DNA from: Pigmentiphaga kullae
Lineage (GTDB): Bacteria; Pseudomonadota; Gammaproteobacteria; Burkholderiales; Burkholderiaceae_B
Assembly (NCBI RefSeq): GCF_004216695.1
Contig: NZ_SGXC01000001.1
Location: 1,054,001-1,118,000 of the forward strand
Direction: 5' to 3'
DNA length: 64,000 bases
Under the pieces are notes generated by a model. That model was not told the DNA's origin, did no database searches, and was given only the letters and a program-made list of their open reading frames with translations. The position numbers were made by a program, and so were the translations under genes. Below are positions 39,531-47,832 of the stretch, in pieces; within the stretch, counting starts at the first letter, position 1; every line of letters starts with the position of its first letter.

Positions 39531-41516
39531 TTAACCAACGGCAGGCCCACGCTGCCGTCCTATCTCCCAGGACACGCCGCCGCCGCGCACCGTAGCGGCA
39601 AGCTGCTGGCCCAGCCGCTGCTCGACCACCGGCCGCCACGGCACCAGACTGAACCCCTTGCCGTCATCGAGCATGGCGTAGCGCCCACTGGCGAGCATGA
39701 CGCTGCGCCGGTAGATACCGGCCACGCGCTGACCGTCACCCGCAGGCCGATGTTCCAAGCCGGTTTCGGCCGCAATGTCCTTGGCGGCCTGCGCCAGCTC
39801 CCGATTGCGCAGCGTGCCCAGCAGGTTGCGCGCGAGGATCACGCGCTGCCCACGCCGCTCGGCCAGCCCCTGTTCGGCCAGGAAGTCGGCGCGCTGCTGC
39901 ATTGCCTGCTTGGTCTCGCCGCCAAAGCCCAGGTCGCCCAGGCCCGAGCCGCCGCCGATCAACTGCTGGTCGAGCCAAGTGGCACCGATCACGCGGGCCT
40001 GCCGCTCGATGGGCAGGTGCGATTTCAGTTCCACCGCCACGCCGCCCAGGCGCTGCGCGTCATAGCGGCGGCCCTGTTCGGCCAGGTCGTCCGGCACCTT
40101 CCATAGCCCCTCGGCCACGCGCTCCACGATGCCGGCGCGGCGCAGGGCTTCCAGCCGGCGGACGTGGGCCGCGACGACTTCGTGCGAATCGCGGCCCGGC
40201 ACGGCCTGACCCTGCGCGACGGCCAGGTGGTGGTCAGTGCGGTACAGGCCATCGCTCGCCAGCGCGGCGATGTTCTTGTCGGCCGCGCGCACGTCGGCCG
40301 CCCCCTTCACCTCCACCACGGCGCCGGTCGGGTAGTTCGCCAGTTCGTCGCGGGCGTTGAGCGCGACGTAGTGGGCCTTGCCGTCCACGCCGTCGATGAC
40401 CAGATAGCCCCGGTCGCGCAGCTCGTCGGCCAGTCCCTTCGCGGCCACGCGGCCGAGGATGGTTCGGCCGTCGTCGCCCGGCTCGAACACCGCCAGTTCG
40501 CGCGGCTCGCCGCGCATCGCCCGCTGCATGGTGCGGATGATGTCGCCACGTTCGCCCAGGGCGCGCAGGGTCTTTTCCGCGTCGGCATGGACGGCCCAGG
40601 TGCCGGGCTGCATCTCGTCGGCCAGGCCCAGGCGCTGCAAGCGTTGCAGCCGGCCGATCAGCAGCAGGCGCTGGCGTTGCAGCCCAGGTTCGTTGAACCG
40701 TTCGATCTGCACCCGACCATCCTCGCCGGCCTCTCGTTGCAAGGTACGGTCGAGGCTCGTCCACCGTTCCTGCTCCACCTCGCGTAGCAAGGTCTGCTGG
40801 ATCTCCAGCTCGGTGCGCGGCCCCAGCCATTCGGTCGCCAGTTCGGCGGCGCGATGGCGGAAGCCATCGGCGATGTAGTCGCCCGCGATGATGAGGTCTT
40901 TGCCGGTGTCGTCGCGTCCGCGCACGACGATGTGCGTGTGCGGGTTGTCGGTGTTCCAGTGGTTGACGGCTACCCAATCGAGGCCCGTGCCCAGGTCGGC
41001 CTCCATGCGGCCCATGAGGTGCCGCGTGTAGGTGCGCAGGTCTTCCAGCTCGGCGCCGTCCTCGGGCGAGAGGATGAAGCGGAAGTGATGCCGGTCGTCG
41101 GCGCAGCGTTCCTTGAAGGCGTCGAGGTCGGCGGCATCGGTCTGCGGCCCGTAGGCTTGGCCCGGCTCGCCATCGCGGCCTACGCCATCGCGCTCGATGT
41201 AGCGCAGGTGCTTGGCGAGCGACTGCGGGCTGGCCTGGCGCTGGTTGACCAGCAGCGTCTTGATGGTCACGCGCCGCGACATGGGCGTCAGCTTCGCCCC
41301 GGCGAAGCGCGCCGCCGTGTGGCCGCGACCCAGGCGCGAGCCGGGCCGCTGGCCCGTGCCCCTCCCGGAGCCGCCGGCAGCACCAAGACGACGCACCGAC
41401 GACTTGCCGCTGCTGGCCTTGCCTGCCTGCTTGAGCACCTTGGAGACGAAGCCCTGGCCCCGGTTCTTCGGGGCGCTGGGGCGGATGCGGAAATCATCGT
41501 CGCGGCGGTCGGTCAT
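39531..41516 (-). CDS. rlxS: Relaxase (TraI/VirD2-like, DUF3363)
   Basis: A 661-residue relaxase. The metal-binding histidine motif is in VNHWNTDNPHTHIVVRG (H186, H193, H195), preceded by an arginine-rich N-terminus; Y106 in HLRYIERDG is a candidate nicking tyrosine. The C-terminal two thirds match DUF3363. It nicks oriT and leads the strand through the channel. It overlaps by four bases with the reading frame at 41513-41968. Confidence 0.92.
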   Translation of the reverse strand: MTDRRDDDFRIRPSAPKNRGQGFVSKVLKQAGKASSGKSSVRRLGAAGGSGRGTGQRPGSRLGRGHTAARFAGAKLTPMSRRVTIKTLLVNQRQASPQSLAKHLRYIERDGVGRDGEPGQAYGPQTDAADLDAFKERCADDRHHFRFILSPEDGAELEDLRTYTRHLMGRMEADLGTGLDWVAVNHWNTDNPHTHIVVRGRDDTGKDLIIAGDYIADGFRHRAAELATEWLGPRTELEIQQTLLREVEQERWTSLDRTLQREAGEDGRVQIERFNEPGLQRQRLLLIGRLQRLQRLGLADEMQPGTWAVHADAEKTLRALGERGDIIRTMQRAMRGEPRELAVFEPGDDGRTILGRVAAKGLADELRDRGYLVIDGVDGKAHYVALNARDELANYPTGAVVEVKGAADVRAADKNIAALASDGLYRTDHHLAVAQGQAVPGRDSHEVVAAHVRRLEALRRAGIVERVAEGLWKVPDDLAEQGRRYDAQRLGGVAVELKSHLPIERQARVIGATWLDQQLIGGGSGLGDLGFGGETKQAMQQRADFLAEQGLAERRGQRVILARNLLGTLRNRELAQAAKDIAAETGLEHRPAGDGQRVAGIYRRSVMLASGRYAMLDDGKGFSLVPWRPVVEQRLGQQLAATVRGGGVSWEIGRQRGPAVG

Positions 41517-41968
41517 GGCTGCGCCCCCTGCAAGCTCTGGCGTGTCCGGTCGTGCGAAGCACGCGGACACGCCCGCATCGGCGCGGGCTTCGCGCCCCAC
41601 GCGGCACGGCGGCGAAGCCGCTCCGTGCCGCGCAACCCCCATGTGCAGACTGGCTTTCTACGCGGCCCGGTGCCGCGTCCTTTTGTCTTGCCTTCCGCCT
41701 TTGCCCTTCGCTGTCGCTCCGGGCAGCGGCGGCCCGGCGGCGCTGCTGCGCGAGCAGCCAGCGCGCCGGCGAACGCGGACTCGGCCGCTGGCCGGGCGCG
41801 TTCGAGGCAAGACGCCTGCACGTTGGACGGCTGCGCCGAAGGCAGCGCGAAGTGCGGTGCGAATGCACCCGCACTGCACGCGCGACGACACGGCGACGAA
41901 CAGCAGAACGACACGCCGGATGGCACGATGAGATGCACGGCGACGTGCAGCGAATCGACGGCCTTCAT
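41513..41968 (-). CDS. Arg-rich ORF between traF and relaxase, doubtful
   Basis: A 151-codon frame joined to traF and to the relaxase by ATGA overlaps at both ends, which argues for translation. Its first 75 codons use G/C third positions as its neighbours do; the rest is Arg/Gly/Pro-rich low complexity with mixed codon use and no domain. It could be a real small protein, a translational bridge, or a chance frame over an oriT region upstream of the relaxase gene. Confidence 0.4.
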   Translation of the reverse strand: MKAVDSLHVAVHLIVPSGVSFCCSSPCRRACSAGAFAPHFALPSAQPSNVQASCLERARPAAESAFAGALAARAAAPPGRRCPERQRRAKAEGKTKGRGTGPRRKPVCTWGLRGTERLRRRAAWGAKPAPMRACPRASHDRTRQSLQGAQP

Positions 41969-42552
41969 GGGCGGGATTCCAGCCAGACCGGATGCGCGAC
42001 GCCGATCACGGCGGATGTGCTGACCGGCCCGAAATACCGGCTGTCGAACGACGCCGGGTTGGTCACACTCAAGAGGAACAGTTCGGCGGGTTCGAGGCGG
42101 CGGCATTGCTGCCAGGATGGCAGCGGCCGGCCCCAGCGGTCAGCGGGCAGCACGGCGGCCGAAGGCACGCCGTCGATGCGGACAACGCGGCCAGTGATGC
42201 ACACCTCCTGCGGCGCGACGGCGCCCACGCGCTTGAGCAGCGGCACGCGCGCCGGCAGATAGCCGCGCTGCGCGGCCAGCGTGGCAGCGTCTGGCGGCAG
42301 CGTGGTCAGGACGATGCTGCCCACGGACAAAGGACGTGGCAGCGAGCCGGTGCCGTTGCTCAGCGGATCGACGCGATACCAGCCGACCGCCACGCTGTCG
42401 GACGGGTTGTAGATCAGGCGCGGCAGCGGATGCACGAAGGACGCCCAGGCCAGCGCAGCCAGGCCGCAGGCGGACAGGCCCGCCAGCACGAGGCGAGCGC
42501 GCAGGCGCGAGCGAGGACGCGGCGCGGTGCCGGCAGTGGAAACGGCGGTCAT
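41965..42552 (-). CDS. traF: TraF, S26 family conjugation signal peptidase
   Basis: A 195-residue S26-type peptidase with one N-terminal membrane helix (about residues 20-40). The catalytic serine is probably S53 in NPSDSVAVGWYR and the general-base lysine K107 in LLKRVGA. In RP4 TraF cuts and cyclises the TrbC prepilin, and a TrbC-like prepilin is encoded at 24944-25327. It overlaps DUF2840 by four bases. Confidence 0.9.
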   Translation of the reverse strand: MTAVSTAGTAPRPRSRLRARLVLAGLSACGLAALAWASFVHPLPRLIYNPSDSVAVGWYRVDPLSNGTGSLPRPLSVGSIVLTTLPPDAATLAAQRGYLPARVPLLKRVGAVAPQEVCITGRVVRIDGVPSAAVLPADRWGRPLPSWQQCRRLEPAELFLLSVTNPASFDSRYFGPVSTSAVIGVAHPVWLESRP

Positions 42553-43082
42553 GGCAGTGCCCTCGCGGTCAGCCAGGCGGCGTGCCGCTCGGCGGTGTAT
42601 TCGGGCAGCGGCAGGCGGGCAGCGAGCCGGTTGGCGAGCGTGCGCCAGTACGCCGGCGAGACGCTGACGGGCGCGATGCCCAGCGCCTCGATGGCGTCGA
42701 TGCACTCCAGCACGGCGCGCACCTGCATCTCGCCTTCGGCGTGCAGCAGCAGGCGTGCGCCGGGCTGCACGCCGGGGATGCGCTGTGCCGCATCGAGCGG
42801 CGTGCAAGCCTGCATGACCATGAGTTGCCAGCGAACGGTGCCGTAGTCGTTGGCCTGCCAGCGGATGCGGCACAACATGGCGCCCGGCAGGAACACCGCG
42901 CAGCGCCGCCAACGGTCGAGCTGGTGCGTGCGCGCAGGTTCGCCGAAGCGCAAATAGAGCTTGAAGCGCGGTTCGATGTAGGCCAGCGCCACGCGCGTCA
43001 GCGGCGCGCTGGCAGGCTGGCCGGAAGGTGCTGCGAGCGCAGCCGTGGCCGCGCCAGCGGCAGGCGAAGCGGATGCGGTCAT
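42549..43082 (-). CDS. DUF2840 protein
   Basis: A 177-residue protein that matches DUF2840, a family confined largely to Tn4371-type elements: FKLYLRFGEPARTHQLDRW and CRIRWQANDYGTVRWQLMV segments are visible. It lies in a fully coupled string parA - ribbon-helix-helix - DUF2840 - traF, each with ATGA overlap, and so may serve partition or transfer. No enzyme motif was seen. Confidence 0.82.
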   Translation of the reverse strand: MTASASPAAGAATAALAAPSGQPASAPLTRVALAYIEPRFKLYLRFGEPARTHQLDRWRRCAVFLPGAMLCRIRWQANDYGTVRWQLMVMQACTPLDAAQRIPGVQPGARLLLHAEGEMQVRAVLECIDAIEALGIAPVSVSPAYWRTLANRLAARLPLPEYTAERHAAWLTARALP

Positions 43083-43351
43083 GGGGCGTTCTCCCTGCGG
43101 TGTTCTGGAAACTCGCGCTCCAGCAGGCCGCGCAGCAGGTCGGCCACGGTCACGCCCTGCGTGAAAGCCGATACCTTGATGCGCGCCCGCATCGCGGGCG
43201 TGATGTCGAGGGTCAGGCGAGCCGTGTAGAGGTCGCCCTTGCCAAGTGCATCGGCATCGCCCTGGCGAATCCACGCCTCGGCGTGCGGATTCGCCGGTGG
43301 ACGCGCGCCGATGCCGACGCGCTTTGCGCGAGGTGGCGGCTTCGCTGTCAT
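43079..43351 (-). CDS. ParA-linked ribbon-helix-helix protein
   Basis: A 90-residue protein whose C-terminal half (YTARLTLDITPAMRARIKVS, then GVTVADLLRGLLEREF) is a ribbon-helix-helix. It is coupled to parA and is probably the small centromere-binding partner of the ParA ATPase, in the manner of ParG/Omega-type proteins. A separate large ParB-like protein is encoded at 49204-51255. Confidence 0.8.
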   Translation of the reverse strand: MTAKPPPRAKRVGIGARPPANPHAEAWIRQGDADALGKGDLYTARLTLDITPAMRARIKVSAFTQGVTVADLLRGLLEREFPEHRRENAP

Positions 43352-43986
43352 GTCGGCCACCGCAGCAGTTCGTCCACCAGCGCGGTGATTTCGCGCGCGG
43401 CGGCGCTGTCCGGCGCCGTCTCGCGTGCAAGCCGGCCAGCGGCCACGCTGTCGGCGAACACGATGCGCTGATGCACTTCCGCGCGCAGCGCAGGAAGCGG
43501 CTGGTCGGCCAGCGCCTGGCGCGCTTCGCGCCCGATCACGGTGGTACTGACGCGCCGATTGATGACGAAGGCCGCGCGCAGCGCAGGCCGAAACACCTGT
43601 GCCTCGCGGATCAGCGCCACCATCTCGGCGCTGGCCCACAGGTCGTAAGGGCTGGGCTGCACGGGGATCAGCACGCGCTCGGCCGCCAGCAGCGCGGAGC
43701 GCGCCAGTGCCGCGATGCGCGGCGGGCCGTCGATGATGACGTGATCGGCCCGCCTGGCGAGTTCTGGCGCCTCTTGGTGCAGCGTTTCGCGTGCGAGGCC
43801 CACGGCGCTGAACAGCCGTGGCAAGCCTTGCTGGCTTCTGCGCTGTGTCCAGTCCAGCGATGAACCCTGCGGGTCGGCGTCCAGCAGGACGACGTGCTGG
43901 CCGCGCATCGCCAGCTCGCCGGCGATGTGCGTGGCGAGCGTGGTCTTGCCCACGCCGCCTTTCTGGTTGAGCAGAGCGACGATCAT
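43348..43986 (-). CDS. parA: ParA partition ATPase
   Basis: A 212-residue ParA with the deviant Walker A motif KGGVGKTT at residues 9-16, switch I in LLDADPQGSSLDW and HVIIDGPPRIAAL. It lacks an N-terminal HTH, so it is the short ParA type that works with a small partner. It stabilises the excised element. The start at 43986 matches the family length; an in-frame start at 44055 is less likely. Confidence 0.93.
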   Translation of the reverse strand: MIVALLNQKGGVGKTTLATHIAGELAMRGQHVVLLDADPQGSSLDWTQRRSQQGLPRLFSAVGLARETLHQEAPELARRADHVIIDGPPRIAALARSALLAAERVLIPVQPSPYDLWASAEMVALIREAQVFRPALRAAFVINRRVSTTVIGREARQALADQPLPALRAEVHQRIVFADSVAAGRLARETAPDSAAAREITALVDELLRWPT

Positions 43987-44151
43987 GGCGCGGCCCTCCG
44001 TGTTGGAAAGCCGGGCTTTTGCTGCTGCGTTTGTGGCCGCGGGGTGGTTGTCCACCGCAGCGGCGTTTCTCTACTAAAAGTTAGAGAAATTAAGTTAGGG
44101 AAGTTAGAGGGTGCGCAAACCCAATGCTGGCGCGGGTTTGCGGACGATCGG

Positions 44152-44217
44152 CACGCCTGATAGCACGATAGTCCCACGCCTGATAGCACGATACCCCGCA
44201 CGCCTGATAGCACGACA
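44152..44217. repeat. Iteron array, candidate ICE replication origin
   Basis: Three copies of a 19-bp direct repeat beginning CACGCCTGATAGCACGA at 44152, 44175 and 44199, spaced 23 and 24 bp. They lie between repA and parA, next to an AT-rich patch with three GTTAG repeats (about 44084-44108) and a TTATCCCC string at 44238. This is the look of a RepA-bound oriV. Confidence 0.7.
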
Positions 44218-44239
44218 CCATTCACAGGTTTTCCCGAAG

Positions 44240-45097
44240 TTATCCCCGTGCCGTCTGCGGCACGGGCCGGAACGTCAGCAGCTCCATGCCGTTGTCCGGC
44301 ATCCGCTCGATGCCCAGGACGTAACCGGGCAGCGACTGCCGCGCGACGAGCGCGCGCAGATCGCAGGCGAAGTCGTAGGGCTTCGCGGTGCTGCCGGACT
44401 TCTGGTGCAGATAGCGAAAGTCGAACTGCCAGCCGTATGCCTGCTTGCCGCCGTGCTTGCGCACCAGGCGGTACAGCCACCGCTCGATGCCGCCGGTGAG
44501 CCGGAAGTACGCCGGGTCGATGGTCAGCACCAGGGCGGCGTCGAGCACGCCCGCAAAGAACCAGTCCGGCAGGATCAGCTCGATGCCCAGCGGCGTGCCG
44601 CGGGCATCGGCCAGTTCCTTCCACTCGTTGATCCAGGAGAAGCGGTGCAGGCGCCGCCCGGTCGTCTCGCGGATGGACGTGGCCACCGTGGTCGATTGCA
44701 GGCGATCCAGCGCGGCCTTGAGGCGCTGGTAGTCGCGCAACGACTTGCCGCGCCCGATGAAGCGCAGGATCTCGTAGGGCGTCGCGCGCATCAGCCGCGA
44801 CGGGCGCAGGCCCGCGTCCTTCGCTTCCACGATCTGCGAGGCCGCCCATATCAGCACGTCCGCATCCCAGATCGTGGCGATGCCGTGCTCGGCCGTGCCT
44901 TCCACGCGAATCGTCACGTTGCCCGCACGGAAGTCGATGGGCTTGACCCGCTTGGACTTGCCGAGCGAGAAGAACGGATAGGCCATCAAGTCCTGGCTGT
45001 CGCGCGGCGCCATGTCGCCGGGCAAGGCGCGGAACAGGTCGAGCTGTTCGCGCTCCTGCAACGACCGCTGCCGGAACGGCAGCGCGGAGCTGGACAT
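44240..45097 (-). CDS. repA: RepA replication initiator
   Basis: A 285-residue RepA-family initiator, with LMAYPFFSLGKSKRVKPIDF at the start, a winged-helix core around DYQRLKAALDRLQSTTVATS and IERWLYRLVRKHGGKQAYGW. It would bind the iterons just downstream and let the excised circle replicate, as reported for some ICEs of this family. It lies 26 bp downstream of the AlpA-like gene. Confidence 0.9.
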   Translation of the reverse strand: MSSSALPFRQRSLQEREQLDLFRALPGDMAPRDSQDLMAYPFFSLGKSKRVKPIDFRAGNVTIRVEGTAEHGIATIWDADVLIWAASQIVEAKDAGLRPSRLMRATPYEILRFIGRGKSLRDYQRLKAALDRLQSTTVATSIRETTGRRLHRFSWINEWKELADARGTPLGIELILPDWFFAGVLDAALVLTIDPAYFRLTGGIERWLYRLVRKHGGKQAYGWQFDFRYLHQKSGSTAKPYDFACDLRALVARQSLPGYVLGIERMPDNGMELLTFRPVPQTARG

Positions 45098-45123
45098 GGT
45101 GATGGCCTGCCGCGCGCCGCCGA

Positions 45124-45405
45124 TCAGCGCGCACGGCTGTCGGCCGAGTGATGCTCGGCGTATTCGGGATCGGAGGTCGTCTCGAAACTGCGGTCGGCGG
45201 CCCAGGCATCGAGGTCGGCCACGGCGTACATGACGCGGCGACCGAACTTGCGAAAGCGCGGGCCGCCGCCAATCACGCGCTGCTTTTCCAGCGTGCGCGG
45301 CGACAGGCGCAGGTACTCGGCGGCTTCGTCGTTGGTGAGATAGCGTTGGGGCTGCGCGGCAGCGGTCGAGACAGCGGCGGCAGGCCGCAAAGGAGCGGGA
45401 CGCAT
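45124..45405 (-). CDS. AlpA/MerR-like HTH protein
   Basis: A 93-residue protein with an excisionase-type helix-turn-helix: RYLTNDEAAEYLRLSPRTLE, then FRKFGRRVMYAVADLDAW. A GGAGG at good spacing supports the start at 45405. Such proteins act as recombination directionality factors or activators of integrase genes. No other Xis candidate was recognised on the element, so it may help excision; a repA regulator is the alternative. Confidence 0.82.
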   Translation of the reverse strand: MRPAPLRPAAAVSTAAAQPQRYLTNDEAAEYLRLSPRTLEKQRVIGGGPRFRKFGRRVMYAVADLDAWAADRSFETTSDPEYAEHHSADSRAR

Positions 45406-45488
45406 GGTGTGAACCTCCATCGGTTGAAAACGCCCGGCCACACAGCGCGACCGGATGGAGGCAGTCTCAGAAAACGCGGCCTTGCCGC

Positions 45489-46247
45489 TCAGGGTCGTTT
45501 TGAGTCGTCCTCAAAGCGACCCTTCTCAAGCGGCGGAAGCTGTGCTAATCGGCGGTAGCCGCCGCGCATCAGCGCATCGCCGCGACGCACCAGGCGGCGC
45601 ACCTTGGAGCGCAGCCCGCCATCGCTGTACCAATCGGCTGCGGCATCTACGCCGAACAGTCCTTCCGCGACTTCACGCAGGGATGCGCCCGCCAGGGTCG
45701 CGTCGAGCGCCTGCAAGCTGTGCAGTTCCAGCAGTGCGGTAGGTGTCGGTCTGGGCTTGGCGGCCGCCAGTGCTCCGTGGAGCGCACGACCGCGCGCAGG
45801 CGCGGCGGTGCCGCTCCGTTGGGCATAGGCCACGGCCATGCCGTCTTCCAGGCCGGGCGCGAGCGCGAAGCGCAGGCAATGACCTGGGCTGCGCGCGATC
45901 AGCGCCAGCCCTTTGCCGTCATGCAGCAGTTGCTTGTGACCGGGGATGCGCCAGAACGCGAAGGTCGCCGCATCCTGTGACGGATCGGCATCGGGGTAGA
46001 GCTGCACCACGGCGGCATGGCCGGGCAGCCAAGCCGGATGCGCGTCGCGCGCATCGAGCGCCGGGTCTTCCAGCAGGCGCAAGCCCCAGCGATGCGCCGC
46101 TTGCGACCGGCGATGGTGGCGCAGCCAGTCGAGCCGATAGTCGGGATGCCGGCGCAGGAACTCCCAGGCGAGCGCAAGGCCGTCCAGATGCAGCACGTAC
46201 AGATACGCGGCAGTCGGATACCAAGGCTCGGCGCTGTGATCGACCAT
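45489..46247 (-). CDS. DUF2285 protein
   Basis: A 252-residue protein with an N-terminal tryptophan-rich domain (AAYLYVLHLDGLALAWEFLR and RHPDYRLDW) and a C-terminal DUF2285 domain (LDATLAGASLREVAEGLFG and LRSKVRRLVRRGDALMRGGY) that looks like a helix-turn-helix. This pair is widespread in ICEs upstream of the AlpA-repA block. It is probably a DNA-binding regulator. Confidence 0.82.
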   Translation of the reverse strand: MVDHSAEPWYPTAAYLYVLHLDGLALAWEFLRRHPDYRLDWLRHHRRSQAAHRWGLRLLEDPALDARDAHPAWLPGHAAVVQLYPDADPSQDAATFAFWRIPGHKQLLHDGKGLALIARSPGHCLRFALAPGLEDGMAVAYAQRSGTAAPARGRALHGALAAAKPRPTPTALLELHSLQALDATLAGASLREVAEGLFGVDAAADWYSDGGLRSKVRRLVRRGDALMRGGYRRLAQLPPLEKGRFEDDSKRP

Positions 46248-46555
46248 GACGCCACCTCCCGCGAACAGGACTCGCCGCCACGGAAGGACTGCGCGCTACA
46301 TCGCCATCGTCAAAAGGTCATGGGTCAAAAAGATGGATCGGGTTGTCAAGACCGATTGGCTCCGATGCGTTGCGGTATTCGTCTCAATGCTGCGGCGACA
46401 GCGCCCCGAGTTGGAGTGCTGCACAGGCCAGCCTGCCGCAGCCCGCGCCAGCCATCATGTCTATTTGGATCAGACTGGAGGGGCTACGCCGCAAGAATGC
46501 CGATTGAGACCTGCCCGGCATGACATCAGACTGAAAAAGTCACAGTAGGCTGTGT
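46248..46555. other. 308-bp gap with no gene recognised
   Basis: No frame with good codon use or ribosome site was found between the DUF2285 start and the DUF2958 stop. The short plus-strand frame here is Arg-rich and looks spurious. It should hold the promoter of the minus-strand DUF2285-AlpA-repA block. Confidence 0.5.
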
Positions 46556-46906
46556 TCAGTCCGGGATGGCGCCGTCACGCTCGGCCGCGCGGGTGTACTC
46601 CGACAGCGTGCGCGTGGGACGGAAATAGAGGTCGCGCATCACGGGCTGCTGGCGCGGCCCAACGATGCCGGCCAGCTCGGACAGCTTGACGGTTCCCTGC
46701 GCCGGCATCCCGATTCCCAGGTCGATGAGTCCCCAGGCGGTGTCGCCATCGGCAGGATCGAGTGCGGCCAACAGCCAGGTCACATGCGCGTCCGGCGTGA
46801 ACAGCCGTACCACGGGCACCGGGTCGATGACTTGGCCAGCAGCGCGGGCCTCGCCGTTGGCGAGCAGTTGCGCGCGCTCCGGGGCGGTGGTGAGTGGCTG
46901 GGGCAT
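46556..46906 (-). CDS. DUF2958 protein (copy 1)
   Basis: A 116-residue DUF2958 protein with PVPVVRLFTPDAHVTWLLA, a DPADGDTAWGLIDLGIGMP core and RDLYFRPTRTLSEYTRAA end. It is a clear paralogue of the protein at 53214-53564. DUF2958 genes are common on ICEs and plasmids; no function is established. The upstream region has two GCACGGATGCGGTT repeats (46934 and 46998). Confidence 0.82.
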   Translation of the reverse strand: MPQPLTTAPERAQLLANGEARAAGQVIDPVPVVRLFTPDAHVTWLLAALDPADGDTAWGLIDLGIGMPAQGTVKLSELAGIVGPRQQPVMRDLYFRPTRTLSEYTRAAERDGAIPD

Positions 46907-47085
46907 GGTCGGCAATCCCACAAATCCAATGATGCACGGATGCGGTTTCACGTTGAAGCGCAGAACCGCCAAACCGGATTTACGCCTTCGTGCGCAAGCA
47001 CGGATGCGGTTCTATGGCTTTGCCGGAATCCGCCGATACGGATTTCCGTAAAGGCACAAAGACGTAGAACAACACCAAATGAACA

Positions 47086-47106
47086 CTATAGATTGTAGCT
47101 CTATAG
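47086..47106. promoter_or_regulatory. Palindromic operator before the XRE gene
   Basis: CTATAGA and TCTATAG arms around a 7-bp spacer, in an AT-rich patch 43 bp upstream of the XRE start. Probably the autoregulatory site of that regulator, and possibly also the promoter region for the divergent DUF2958 gene. Confidence 0.55.
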
Positions 47107-47148
47107 GGCGCAATGGGTTGTCATCTTGGTTTTGAGAGGAAACCATAG

Positions 47149-47454
47149 GTGGCGGCTGGGAACTCATTGGCGAAGGCGTTGAAGACAGTCAGGAAAGCGC
47201 GTGGCTTGAGCCAGGAAGCGTTCTCCGACGTGTCCAGCCGCACCTATATGAGTACCCTCGAACGCGACCTGAAAAGCCCCACCTTGAACAAGCTGGCCGA
47301 GCTGTGCGAGGTGATGGAGATCCACCCGCTCACGCTGCTGACGCTGGCCTACGCGGGCAATAGCCCGCACAAGGCCGACGAGCTGCTGGCGCAGGTGCGC
47401 CAAGAGCTGGAGGCGGTGTTGAGCGAACGCGACGCGGCGGAGCCGCGCGCGTGA
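47149..47454 (+). CDS. XRE family HTH regulator
   Basis: A 101-residue Cro/CI-type regulator: LAKALKTVRKARGLSQEAFS, SSRTYMSTLERDLKSPTLNK and LAELCEVMEIHPLTLL make up the HTH bundle, followed by a charged helix. The GTG start has GAGAGGA ahead of it. It is the only plus-strand gene of the ICE, divergent from the DUF2958/DUF2285/repA block, which fits a repressor of ICE maintenance or excision genes. Confidence 0.88.
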   Translation: MAAGNSLAKALKTVRKARGLSQEAFSDVSSRTYMSTLERDLKSPTLNKLAELCEVMEIHPLTLLTLAYAGNSPHKADELLAQVRQELEAVLSERDAAEPRA

Positions 47455-47481
47455 TGCGGTGATGTGCTGCTATTAGCAGCA

Positions 47482-47511
47482 CAGCGCCCCGCCGCGATGG
47501 GCGGGGCGCTG
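47482..47511. terminator. Hairpin between convergent XRE and DUF736 genes
   Basis: A perfect 12-bp GC-rich stem (47482-47493 with 47500-47511) on a 6-base loop lies between two convergent stops. A smaller GCTGC-TATTA-GCAGC hairpin precedes it (47466-47480). There is no long T-tract on either side, but the position suits a bidirectional terminator. Confidence 0.6.
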
Positions 47512-47517
47512 CGGCGG

Positions 47518-47832
47518 TCACGCCGCCTGGGGCTTGCTGCGCGACCAGATCAGGTCGTGCGTGCCGTCCTCGCCTTCGATCAGGCGGGCATAGACCGCTG
47601 CCGGGAACGAAGGGTCATCGAGGGTCACGGACAGGTACTCGCGCCCAGCCTCGCTGGTCTTCTTCCACGCCGCGCCGATGTCGTGGCTGGCGGCCTGAAC
47701 GCGGAAGTCCGGGGCTTTCTCGCTGTCCCCCTTGTCGTTGGGAACCAGCTTGACTTTGACGTTGAGCGTCAGGGTGCGAAGCGTGCCGGTGAAGCCGTCT
47801 TTGTCTGCGGTGAAGGTGCCGATGTTGGCCAT
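47518..47832 (-). CDS. DUF736 protein
   Basis: A 104-residue DUF736 protein, starting MANIGTFTADKDGFTGTLRT and followed by LNVKVKLVPNDKGDSEKAPD and FRVQAASHDIGAAWKKTSEA. The family is small, single-domain and mostly on mobile elements of alpha- and betaproteobacteria; its function is unknown. It is preceded by a 670-bp leader that resembles the one before DUF932. Confidence 0.87.
   Translation of the reverse strand: MANIGTFTADKDGFTGTLRTLTLNVKVKLVPNDKGDSEKAPDFRVQAASHDIGAAWKKTSEAGREYLSVTLDDPSFPAAVYARLIEGEDGTHDLIWSRSKPQAA

Noticed and set aside
44152-44217. Possible CRISPR array from short direct repeats
   Set aside because: Only three repeats with 4-5 bp between them and no cas genes; the spacing and the repA context fit iterons.
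46246-46548. 100-codon plus-strand frame
   Set aside because: Arg-rich, no ribosome site or domain; treated as intergenic.
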